This document shows, one piece after another, positions 57,185-64,000 of a stretch of 64,000 bases of DNA. Source of the DNA: Homoserinibacter sp. YIM 151385 (lineage in GTDB: Bacteria; Actinomycetota; Actinomycetes; Actinomycetales; Microbacteriaceae); contig NZ_CP115175.1 of assembly GCF_027912415.1 (NCBI RefSeq), forward strand, positions 372,001 through 436,000, read 5' to 3'. Positions within the stretch are counted from its first letter, which is position 1. Each line of letters opens with the position of its first letter. Position numbers and translations under genes: made by a program. The notes below the pieces were generated by a model. The model made no database searches. It was not told the DNA's origin and was given only the letters and a program-made list of their open reading frames with translations.

Positions 57185-57954
57185 CCCCCGCGATGCTCGC
57201 CTTCCTCTTCGCGGCGCTCTCGACCCTCGTCCTCCTCGTGGCGGATGCCGTGACGGGCACGCTCGATCTGCGCACCGCGCGCGAGGACGAGGACCTCGAG
57301 CAGCTCACGCGCTCACGCGCCCGCGAGACGACCTGGACGGTCGCGGTGGCCTCCCTCATCGCGGTGCTGACCGCCGTCGGGGCGGACGTCGCCCTGCGCG
57401 CCGCGGCGAAGATCGAGGGCCTCGGTCCCGGCCTCGCCCTCCTCGCCCTCGTCTGGGCGGCCGTGCTCGTGACGAGCCTGGTGGCCGCCTTCGCCGCGGT
57501 GCGGCGCGAGCGGCCGGCCTACGCCCGGCTTCGCCGCGACCTCCGCGACCGGATCCCGCTCGTCCTCGACGCGGACGAGCTGGCCGCATTCGAGGCGCGG
57601 CTCGCGAGAGCCGACCGGCGCCGCGAGCAGCGCTTCCGGGCCTCGCTCCTGCTGCGCTGGGCGGGCGTCGCGATTGTGCTCGTCTCCGCGCTCGTGCTCG
57701 CGACCGGCCTCGACGGTGCGGCCTGGGCGGTCGGCATCGGCATCGTCGTCGCCCTGCTCGCGCTCGCGGCGGCCATCGTGGGGCACCGTGCCGATCTCGC
57801 GCGCGCCGAGGCCCGGCGCACGGTGCACGAGCAGCAGCGCCGTGAGGTGCTGGCGCTCCTCGAGCGCGCGAGGATCCCGGCGCGGCGCGCCGTCCCGGGG
57901 CTCCGCGACCGGGTGAGCCGCGCGCTCGCGATCCTCCGCGAGCAGCAGCGCTGA
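57181..57954 (+). CDS. membrane protein with coiled-coil-like linker
   Basis: A 257-residue protein with about five membrane segments: residues 4-24, 50-72, 84-104, 160-178 and 181-201. Between the third and fourth lies a charged helical stretch (ERPAYARLRRDLRDRI through RRREQR) of about 45 residues, and the C-terminal 50 residues are again charged and helical. No family is recognised. Translation is probably coupled to the 14-residue leader ORF through the ATGA overlap. Confidence 0.65.
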   Translation: MTPAMLAFLFAALSTLVLLVADAVTGTLDLRTAREDEDLEQLTRSRARETTWTVAVASLIAVLTAVGADVALRAAAKIEGLGPGLALLALVWAAVLVTSLVAAFAAVRRERPAYARLRRDLRDRIPLVLDADELAAFEARLARADRRREQRFRASLLLRWAGVAIVLVSALVLATGLDGAAWAVGIGIVVALLALAAAIVGHRADLARAEARRTVHEQQRREVLALLERARIPARRAVPGLRDRVSRALAILREQQR

Positions 57955-57995
57955 CCAGGCCGGGGAGCGCTCCCGCCCGCGATAGTGTGGCGCGC

Positions 57996-59228
57996 GTGAG
58001 CTCCCCCGATCCCCGGTACCAGCTGAACAGCTCGAGCGTCGCGCCGATGTCGGCGCCGTCCGAGGTCCGCGCCGAGACGGCGCAGCCGGCGCAGCCCGGG
58101 ATGCTCCAGGCGCCGCCGCGTCGGGGCTCGCTCGTGGGCCTCGCGGTCGTCGGCATCGTCATCGGCTCGATCGCGGCGGCCCTCGTCCTCGGCTACCTGA
58201 TGCTCGCCTTCGGGCCCGGCCTCGTCGTGGTCGGCGGCCTCCTGGCGCTCGTGCCGCTCGTGATCGTGCTCCTCGGCATCCGCTGGATCGACCGCTGGGA
58301 GCCGGAGCCGCGCTCGGCGCTCGTCTTCGGCTTCCTGTGGGGCGGCGGCGTCTCGGTCGTGACCGCGCTCGTCTTCGACCTCGGCGTGCAGTTCTCGATC
58401 CAGGGCACGGGCGTCGACCGATCCGATCCCGGATTCCAGTTCGTGCAGGCGGCGGTCCAGGCGCCCGTCGTCGAGGAGGCGGCGAAGGGCCTGGGCGTCC
58501 TGCTCATCTACCTGGCTGCGCGGCGCCACTTCGACGGCCCCGTCGACGGCATCGTCTACGCGGCGATCACGGCGGCGGGCTTCGCCTTCACCGAGAACAT
58601 CCTCTATTTCGGCGGCCAGCTCGCGGAGTCCGGCGGCATCGATGCGGATGTCGTCATGGTCTTCTTCGTCCGAGGCGTGCTGTCCCCGTTCGCGCACGTG
58701 ATGTTCACGAGCATGACGGGGCTCGCGCTCGGCTGGGCGGCGCACCGCTGGGGGAGCGTCTGGGCGGGGCTCGGCTTCGCGCTCCTCGGGCTGGTGCCGG
58801 CGATCCTCCTCCACGCGCTCTGGAACGGCGCGCTGTTCTTCGTGAGCGACTTCTTCGGCTACTACCTCATCGTGCAGGTGCCGCTCTTCGCGATCGGCGT
58901 CGCGGTGGTGCACGCGCTGCGCCGCCACGAGGCGCGGCTCACGATGGCGCGCCTCGCCGAGTACGCGGAGGCCGGCTGGATCAACCCCGACGAGGTCGCG
59001 ATCCTCGGCACGCCGCAGGGACGCCGGACGGCGCTCGCCTGGGCCGGTCGGAACGGCGTCGAGCCGGTGATGCGCGCCTACATCCGGGATGCGACGCGTC
59101 TCGCCTTCGCCCGTCAGCGGATCGTCGCCGACCGCGACCGCATCGGCGCGCAGGTCGACCAGGCCGAGCTGCTCGCGGCGATCACGCACTCGCGGCGCGC
59201 GCTGCTCGCAGGGCGTCCCACCGGCTGA
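57996..59228 (+). CDS. PrsW family intramembrane metalloprotease
   Basis: A 410-residue membrane protein with about eight to nine spans. The PrsW motifs are APVVEEAAKGLGVLL near 155-169 (EE with Lys), FTENILYFGG near 197 and the paired His in PFAHVMFTSMTGLALG near 230 and LHALWNG near 270. Known PrsW cleaves anti-sigma factors at site 1. The N-terminal 45 residues are a Ser/Ala/Pro cytosolic tail. The GTG at 57996 is 7 bases after TAGTGT (57983-57988), which selects it over a GTG three codons upstream. Confidence 0.88.
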   Translation: MSSPDPRYQLNSSSVAPMSAPSEVRAETAQPAQPGMLQAPPRRGSLVGLAVVGIVIGSIAAALVLGYLMLAFGPGLVVVGGLLALVPLVIVLLGIRWIDRWEPEPRSALVFGFLWGGGVSVVTALVFDLGVQFSIQGTGVDRSDPGFQFVQAAVQAPVVEEAAKGLGVLLIYLAARRHFDGPVDGIVYAAITAAGFAFTENILYFGGQLAESGGIDADVVMVFFVRGVLSPFAHVMFTSMTGLALGWAAHRWGSVWAGLGFALLGLVPAILLHALWNGALFFVSDFFGYYLIVQVPLFAIGVAVVHALRRHEARLTMARLAEYAEAGWINPDEVAILGTPQGRRTALAWAGRNGVEPVMRAYIRDATRLAFARQRIVADRDRIGAQVDQAELLAAITHSRRALLAGRPTG

Positions 59229-59245
59229 GCCGGCGGCGGGCTCAG
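59225..59245. terminator. hairpin containing both stop codons of convergent genes
   Basis: CTGAGCC (59225-59231) pairs with GGCTCAG (59239-59245), loop GGCGGCG. The TGA of the PrsW gene and the stop of the facing gene are embedded in the two arms. Confidence 0.5.
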
Positions 59246-60339
59246 CGGCCCGCGAGCGCGCCGAGGACGGCGAGCAGCGGCTGGAGGACCCAGCCCAGCA
59301 CGAACACGCCGGCGACGACGATGAGGACCACGGGGACGCCGCGCCGCAGCCGCCGGCCGGGCGCCGCCACGACATCCAGGCTCCGGTCGCCGATCCGCTC
59401 GTCGGCGTAGCGCACCGTCTGGCGGACGGTCTTCGCGCCGACCGTGTCGACGATCCGGAACAGCCGCTCGTAGACCGCGGGGTCGCCCGAACCGAAGCCG
59501 CGCGAGCGGTAGACGAACAGCCAGTCGTCGACGATCTCGACGTCGTAGGGCGCGGCCTCGTCGATGAGCAGGGCCATGAGGTCGGGCGTGAAGACGTAGA
59601 GCGCATCCCGCTCGTACTCCGTCGGGCAGTAGAGCGTGAAGTGCCGGTCGAAGTCGCCCTCGAGGCTCAGCACCTGATCGCGCCGGAAGGACGCGGGGAG
59701 GTTGGTGCTCCCGAACAGCCCGTTGTTCGCCCGGGCATCGAGCACCATGTGGGGGAGCTTCCGGTCGAGGTGCATCGCGAGGAAGCCCCAGCGGTGCGTC
59801 GTCCGGTTCTTGCCGGACCCGGTGACGTAGCTGTAGTCGCCGAGATCGATGTAGCGCCCCGATTCCGTGCGGAGGTGCTCGTGCACCGTCCGCTCCGAGC
59901 CCTGGCCGAAGATCGCGCCGGGATAGCCGGGACCGTGCGAGCGCGGGGTGAAGAGGAGGCCGTTCGCGGCGGCGAAGCGGTCGAGCCGGTACCAGCGCGT
60001 CCACCGTCCGCCGCGGCCGACGCCGCGGACCGCGCGGACCACGACGGCGGCGCCGATGGCCGTGATGCCGATCGCCGCGATCGCGCTGATCGACATGGGG
60101 AGCAGGCGCGAGGCCGAGGCCTCGCCGGTCGCCATGGCGCCCACGACCCTTGTGAAGCCGCCGACGACGTTGCCGAGGACGAGGAGCGCCACGGGAAGGC
60201 CGACGAGGAGGCCGAGGAGCTGCCCGAGAACCGGGGAGGCCGGTGCGCGGCCGGCCGCGACCGCCTCGCGCTTGAAGGCGCGGACCGCCTCCGGGTCGAC
60301 GGGCTCGGTGAGGGGGCGGGTGTCGAGCGTGCGGGTCAC
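59242..60339 (-). CDS. membrane protein resembling DUF3137
   Basis: A 365-residue protein. Two membrane spans near 45-65 and 80-105 precede a cytosolic domain of about 210 residues: RLDRFAAANGLLFTPRSHGPGYPG, THRWGFLAMHLDRKLPHMVLDA, and DVEIVDDWLFVYRSRGF. One further C-terminal span lies near 335-357. The soluble part resembles DUF3137, a family without known function; the match was made by eye. The GTG start at 60339 gives an N-terminus of normal character. Confidence 0.65.
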   Translation of the reverse strand: MTRTLDTRPLTEPVDPEAVRAFKREAVAAGRAPASPVLGQLLGLLVGLPVALLVLGNVVGGFTRVVGAMATGEASASRLLPMSISAIAAIGITAIGAAVVVRAVRGVGRGGRWTRWYRLDRFAAANGLLFTPRSHGPGYPGAIFGQGSERTVHEHLRTESGRYIDLGDYSYVTGSGKNRTTHRWGFLAMHLDRKLPHMVLDARANNGLFGSTNLPASFRRDQVLSLEGDFDRHFTLYCPTEYERDALYVFTPDLMALLIDEAAPYDVEIVDDWLFVYRSRGFGSGDPAVYERLFRIVDTVGAKTVRQTVRYADERIGDRSLDVVAAPGRRLRRGVPVVLIVVAGVFVLGWVLQPLLAVLGALAGR

Positions 60340-60371
60340 GCGCCCATCCAAGCACCGCGGGGCCGCACAGA

Positions 60372-60420
60372 CTGATCGCCCAGTGGCGGGTCGATGACTC
60401 CGGCGCTCCTGGGCGATCAG
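60372..60420. repeat. 12-bp inverted repeat in intergenic region
   Basis: CTGATCGCCCAG (60372-60383) and CTGGGCGATCAG (60409-60420) are perfect complements separated by 25 bases. It lies between the promoter side of the DUF3137-like gene and the 3' end of the MarP-like gene, so it may end transcripts of the latter. It could also be an interspersed element. Confidence 0.5.
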
Positions 60421-60476
60421 CTGTTCTGCCTCCAGGGTGCACCCGTCGGCCGGGCGAGTCAAGGGCCGGATGCCGG

Positions 60477-61664
60477 TCAGCCGCGCGTGCAGCGGCCGGA
60501 GACGACGGGGCGGGACAGCCCTGCCGCCGCCGCTGCGACGGGCCCGAGCTCGGCATCCGTCATCGCGTAGCCGAGCTCCGGGTCGGCCGAGCTCTCCGCG
60601 AAGACCACGCCGGCGACCTCGCCCTCGAGCGTGAGCAGCGGCCCGCCGGAGTTCCCCGGCTCGACCACGGCGGCGAGCGTCGCGACCTCGCGTCTCGTGC
60701 CGCGTGCGCCGTAGATGTCGTCCACGCGCTCGCTGGTCACGGCGAGGACCTCCGCGCCGCCGACCGTGAAGGGGCCGCCGTAGGGATAGCCGAGGACGGC
60801 GCCCCGGTCCCCGCGCGCGGGCGTCGCGGCGAGCGCGATGGCGGGGAGGCCGAGGCCGTCGGTCGCGATCACGGCGAGGTCGGTCTCGGCGTCGAACAGC
60901 ACCACCCGCCCCTCCACGGCGCCGCCGTCCCGCCGCTCGACGACGGGCCGCTCGACCCCCGCGACGACGTGCGCGTTCGTGACGACCCGGTCGGGCGCGA
61001 CGACGAAGCCCGAGCCCGTCTGGTTCTGACCGCAGGCGTAGGCCGTGCCGCCGACGCGGACGACGGAGGCCGCCGCCGCCTCGAAGCCGGGCCCCGTGCC
61101 CTCGAGCGTCGGGGCGCCGGGGGAGCGGGACACCCCGCCGAGCGCGTCGGCGATGCTCGGCAGGCCGTCGTCGAGCACGGCGGCGCGGATCCGGGCGAGC
61201 GCGCCGTCCACGGGATCGGGCGTCAGGCGCTCGATCGTGCGGAGGACGCCGGAGCCCGCGACCGCGTTCGAGAGCAGCGGCATCCCGATCGCGCCGACGC
61301 TGCCGAGCACGAGCGAGCTCGTGAGGGCGACCGCGACGAGCGAGAGCAGCGCGCCGAGCAGCCGGTCGATCGCGGCGAGCGGCTTCGCGCGGACCGCGCC
61401 GCGGACGCTCGAGCCGACGAGGTCGCCGACGGCGTGCCCGCCCGCGAGCAGCCCGATCGCGAGCCCCAGCGCCGCCACCCCGCGCCACTCGGGCGCCGGC
61501 ACGATCGCGACGACGATCGGGATCGCGAGGAACGCGAGGGCGGCGCCGAGCAGAAGGCCGACGATCACCGCGAGGGTGCGCGCGAAGCCGCCCTTCCAGC
61601 CGATCACGAGATAGCTCAGGAGCACGAGGACGAGCGCGATGTCGAGCACGATGGCGATGAGCAT
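60477..61664 (-). CDS. MarP-like serine protease with CvpA domain
   Basis: A 395-residue membrane protease. A CvpA-type domain of four spans (about 3-150) is followed by a periplasmic trypsin-like domain: [27 protein letters not shown] near 215-241 (catalytic His), DAETDLAVI near 262 (Asp) and [11 protein letters not shown] near 340 (Ser). The cysteine near 218 and the C-terminal SGRCTRG could form the disulfide seen in mycobacterial MarP, which supports acid and oxidative stress resistance. Length and order match. Confidence 0.9.
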   Translation of the reverse strand: MLIAIVLDIALVLVLLSYLVIGWKGGFARTLAVIVGLLLGAALAFLAIPIVVAIVPAPEWRGVAALGLAIGLLAGGHAVGDLVGSSVRGAVRAKPLAAIDRLLGALLSLVAVALTSSLVLGSVGAIGMPLLSNAVAGSGVLRTIERLTPDPVDGALARIRAAVLDDGLPSIADALGGVSRSPGAPTLEGTGPGFEAAAASVVRVGGTAYACGQNQTGSGFVVAPDRVVTNAHVVAGVERPVVERRDGGAVEGRVVLFDAETDLAVIATDGLGLPAIALAATPARGDRGAVLGYPYGGPFTVGGAEVLAVTSERVDDIYGARGTRREVATLAAVVEPGNSGGPLLTLEGEVAGVVFAESSADPELGYAMTDAELGPVAAAAAGLSRPVVSGRCTRG

Positions 61665-61780
61665 CCGGGTCCTCGGGTGGGCCGGCCGGGCGCGGGCGCG
61701 CTCCGGCGCGATCGAGCCTAGGGTCTCCGGCCCGGCGCAGTTTGTGCGGATCGGGGCTCGAGGCAGGGCAGGATGGCGGG

Positions 61781-62230
61781 ATGTTCCGCCGCCACCCGGT
61801 CCTCAGCGCGATCACGCTCGCGTACCTCGCCGTGGTGGGGTGGCTGACGCTCGGCCCGCAGCCGCTCGACGATCACGGCGACGGGCTCCTGCGGCGGGTG
61901 CTCGAGGAGCTCGACCGGCACCCGGCGACCGCGTGGGTGACGTACTCCGGCGTCGAGTTCGCGGCCAACATCCTCATGTTCGTGCCGGCGGGGCTGTTCT
62001 TCCTGCTCCTCCTCGGTCGTCGCCGGTGGGTGCTCGCGGTGCTGCTCGGGCTCGCGATGACCTGCGCGATCGAGGCGGCGCAGCTCCTCCTGCCGGATCG
62101 GGTGAGCGATCCGCGCGACATCGTCGCGAACTCGCTCGGCGGGCTCCTCGGCGTCCTCGTCGCCCTGCGGTGGACGCGCCCGCGGCGGAAGCGCCGCGCT
62201 CGTGCCGAGCGGGCTCGCCCGGGCTGGTAG
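61781..62230 (+). CDS. VanZ family protein
   Basis: A 149-residue membrane protein with about four spans. [20 protein letters not shown] near 56-75 and [25 protein letters not shown] near 97-121 are the VanZ hallmarks. VanZ of the vancomycin cluster gives low-level teicoplanin resistance, but most chromosomal homologs have no known role. The ATG at 61781 is selected because residues upstream are not family-like. The C-terminus is a basic tail. Confidence 0.85.
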   Translation: MFRRHPVLSAITLAYLAVVGWLTLGPQPLDDHGDGLLRRVLEELDRHPATAWVTYSGVEFAANILMFVPAGLFFLLLLGRRRWVLAVLLGLAMTCAIEAAQLLLPDRVSDPRDIVANSLGGLLGVLVALRWTRPRRKRRARAERARPGW

Positions 62231-62322
62231 CATTGCCAGGTTGCCGTCACGACGGCCGCGGATCAAGAGAGCCGGCACAGCAGGTGCCCGGCACCGCGCA
62301 ACGAGAGGAATGGGGACCGCAT

Positions 62323-62592
62323 ATGGGCCTGAACGCAGACGTCAAGAAGGCGATCATCGACGAGTACGCCACGCAGCCCGGAGACACCGGATCCCCCGAG
62401 GTCCAGGTCGCCCTGCTCACGCGTCGGATCAAGGACCTCACCGAGCACCTCAAGGAGCACAAGCACGACCACCACTCGCGTCGCGGCCTGCTGCTCCTCG
62501 TCGGCCAGCGCCGTCGCCTCCTGGGCTACCTCCAGGAGATCGACATCGCGCGCTACCGCTCGCTCATCGAGCGCCTCGGCCTCCGCCGCTAG
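62323..62592 (+). CDS. rpsO: 30S ribosomal protein S15
   Basis: An 89-residue ribosomal protein that binds 16S rRNA early in small-subunit assembly. [40 protein letters not shown] is the S15 signature. TAGCAT (62227-62232) overlaps the end of the vanZ-like gene and predicts a leader of about 85 bases, long enough for S15 autoregulation as known in other bacteria. GAGAGGA lies upstream of the ATG. A strong terminator follows, and pnp, its usual neighbour, is not next to it. Confidence 0.97.
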   Translation: MGLNADVKKAIIDEYATQPGDTGSPEVQVALLTRRIKDLTEHLKEHKHDHHSRRGLLLLVGQRRRLLGYLQEIDIARYRSLIERLGLRR

Positions 62593-62626
62593 GCGCGCCG
62601 CGTCGATCGACACCGCGATCTTCTTC

Positions 62627-62663
62627 ACCGAGGCCGTCGCCCCCACGGGGTGACGGCCTCGGT
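62627..62663 (+). terminator. rpsO terminator
   Basis: ACCGAGGCCGTC (62627-62638) and GACGGCCTCGGT (62652-62663) form 12 perfect pairs with a 13-base loop, followed by CGTCTCG. A TTCTTC stretch on the 5' side gives the facing gene a pyrimidine/purine context for termination too. Confidence 0.75.
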
Positions 62664-62682
62664 CGTCTCGGGCGGCGGCGGC

Positions 62683-62877
62683 TCAGGTCGTGAGCAGCGA
62701 GATGCCGGCGCCGATCACGATGAGGGCGCCGAGCACGCTCAGGCTCACCACGGTGGCGATGCGGCGGACGGGGGATGCGGCGACCTCGAGCGGCGGACTC
62801 GCCGGGATCGCGGCGTCGTGCCGGATCGCGGGCACCTCGTGGAGGTGCTCGCGCGGCGGCGGCGCGTGGTCGGTCAT
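62683..62877 (-). CDS. 64-residue single-span membrane protein
   Basis: A small protein: a His/Pro-rich cytosolic half (MTDHAPPPREHLHEVPAIRH) and one C-terminal membrane segment (about 43-62). It may be tail-anchored. GGGAG lies 6 bases before the ATG. No family is recognised. Confidence 0.5.
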   Translation of the reverse strand: MTDHAPPPREHLHEVPAIRHDAAIPASPPLEVAASPVRRIATVVSLSVLGALIVIGAGISLLTT

Positions 62878-62999
62878 GCTGGGCTCCCGGGGTGCGACGC
62901 CGGGGCGCGCGGTGACGATGCCCCCAGGATAGCTCCGCGCCCGGCCCCGGGGGCGTCGTCCGGGCCCCCGTCTTCGCGGGGTGGCCCCCGGGCCTTCGC

Positions 63000-63872
63000 C
63001 TACTTCACGCTGCCCGCCGTGAGCCCGCCGACGAGCCGCTTCTCGATCGCCACGAAGAGGATCACGACGGGCACGATCGCGACGATGCTCACGCCGAACA
63101 CGTAGTGCCAGCTCGTCTCGTACTGCCCGACGAACTTGGTGAGCGCGACCGAGAGCGGCTGGTTGCCCGCCGTCGAGAGGAGCACGAGCGAGGCCGCGAA
63201 CTCGTTCCAGCAGGCCACGAAGGTGAAGACGACGGCGGTCACGATCCCGGGGACGACGAGCGGCAGGTCGATGCGCAGGAGCACGGCGATCCGGCCGGCG
63301 CCGTCGAGCTGCGCGGCCTCGTCGAGCTCCTTCGGGAGGGTCGAGAAGAAGCTGTGCATGATCCAGACCGCGAAGGAGAGGTTGAAGGCGGCGTTGACGA
63401 GGATCATCGCGAGCCAGGTGTCGATGAGCCCCAGGGCGAAGAACTCCCGGAAGAGCCCGGAGGTGAGCACCGCCGGCTGGAGCATCTGGGTCACGATCAC
63501 GAGGAACAGGAACGCGAGGCGGCCCGGGAAGCGCACGCGGGCCGTGTAGTAGGCGGCCGGCAGGGAGACGGCGAGCACGAGGAGCGTCGCGCAGATGGAG
63601 ATGACCAGCGTCGAGACGAGGTTCTGCACGAGCGGCGTCTCGGGGGTCGACCACATCGTGAGGTAGTTCTCGAGATGCCACTCGCGGGGGAGGTAGCTCG
63701 GATCGACCGAGCGGATCTCGGCCTTCGTCTTCACCGAGCCCAGCAGCATGACCGCGTAGGGGAGCACGAACACGAGGAGCACGATCGCGCCGAGGAGCAT
63801 CCGGAGCGCGACCCGGCTCGCCGGGACCTGGTCGGCGGTGTACCGCCGACGGCGGACGGTGGCGGCGGTCAT
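63000..63872 (-). CDS. carbohydrate ABC transporter permease, MalG-like
   Basis: A 290-residue inner-membrane component of a sugar importer with six spans. The EAA loop LPKELDEAAQLDGAGRIAVLLRIDLPLVVPG lies near 192-222 and contacts the ATPase. CWNEFAASLVLLS near 234 is typical of the MalG/UgpE group. It follows the other permease gene by one base (TGA, C, ATG spacing at 63870-63876). The binding protein and ATPase lie outside the window. Sugar unknown. Confidence 0.9.
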   Translation of the reverse strand: MTAATVRRRRYTADQVPASRVALRMLLGAIVLLVFVLPYAVMLLGSVKTKAEIRSVDPSYLPREWHLENYLTMWSTPETPLVQNLVSTLVISICATLLVLAVSLPAAYYTARVRFPGRLAFLFLVIVTQMLQPAVLTSGLFREFFALGLIDTWLAMILVNAAFNLSFAVWIMHSFFSTLPKELDEAAQLDGAGRIAVLLRIDLPLVVPGIVTAVVFTFVACWNEFAASLVLLSTAGNQPLSVALTKFVGQYETSWHYVFGVSIVAIVPVVILFVAIEKRLVGGLTAGSVK

Positions 63873-63873
63873 G

Positions 63874-64000
63874 TCAGTCCTCCCGCATCGGGCGCACGAC
63901 GCGCAGGTAGACGGCGACGATCGCCATGACGATGAGGAAGCCGACGACGCTGAGGGCGCTCGCGACGTCCAGTCGGTGCTGCGTCTGGATGTACTTGAAG
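63874..64000 (-). CDS. carbohydrate ABC transporter permease, MalF-like, C-terminal fragment
   Basis: Only the last 42 codons are in the window. The visible sequence has KYIQTQHRLDVASALSVVGF followed by a final membrane span and the basic tail YLRVVRPMRED, which matches the end of UgpA/MalF-type permeases. It is upstream of and co-directional with the MalG-like gene, as usual for sugar importers. The call depends on context plus the short tail. Confidence 0.75.
   Translation of the reverse strand, partial: FKYIQTQHRLDVASALSVVGFLIVMAIVAVYLRVVRPMRED

Noticed and set aside
59242-61815. 857-codon minus-strand open frame
   Set aside because: The first half is the MarP-like gene read in the wrong frame. 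The real gene begins at GTG 60339.
1-64000. CRISPR arrays, insertion sequences, prophage genes, tRNA or rRNA genes
   Set aside because: Looked for spaced direct repeats, transposase or integrase motifs and cloverleaf T-arm sequences and saw none.

Overview
The window looks like a chromosome segment of a high-GC actinobacterium, most probably of the family Microbacteriaceae. Third codon positions are almost all G or C. Several protein families typical of that family are present: DUF2510, DUF5997, DUF6328, a DUF7882-like protein, and a maltokinase. I see no prophage, insertion sequence, CRISPR array, tRNA or rRNA. Assignments come from reading the sequence and translations; no database search was run.

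Layout. 1-3297: tail of truB, two small membrane proteins, ribF and an MFS exporter, overlapping head to tail. 3323-9776: a ROK kinase, an SDR/DUF2867 protein, an M20 peptidase and a DUF2207 protein. 9813-11902: four coupled membrane or membrane-anchored proteins. 13164-17017: a long leader, a SNF2 helicase and a Stealth phosphotransferase in one overlapping pair. 17122-17280: a candidate structured RNA antisense to the end of mmuM. 17144-30196: mostly metabolism (mmuM, pabC, PPOX, oligopeptidase B, LLM oxidoreductase, amidohydrolase, nucleobase permease, Eis-like acetyltransferase), plus a chain of three tiny overlapping genes with a decayed partial duplicate nearby. 30244-31725: rtcB RNA ligase with a leader holding a small ORF and hairpins. 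31774-42153: NCS2 permease, an orphan DarT-like protein, maltokinase, acylphosphatase and four DUF2510 proteins. 42272-49256: Ski2-like helicase, phosphate transporter, aspartase. 49250-52617: the end-joining pair ku and ligD, divergent around a perfect 21-bp inverted repeat, with ligD split by a frameshift. 52629-64000: membrane proteins, FAD oxidase, PrsW and MarP-like proteases, VanZ, rpsO and the start of a sugar ABC transporter.

Gene expression. A TAnnnT hexamer lies 5-7 bases before the start codon of 25 genes on both strands, so leaderless transcription seems to be the default here. Longer leaders stand out as exceptions (SNF2, rtcB, aspA, rpsO). Within operons the starts overlap the previous stop as GTGA, ATGA or TGATG.

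The strongest leads are the ku/ligD palindrome, the three-hairpin RNA with G/C homopolymer loops, the rtcB leader, the helicase-Stealth coupling and the orphan DarT-like protein.
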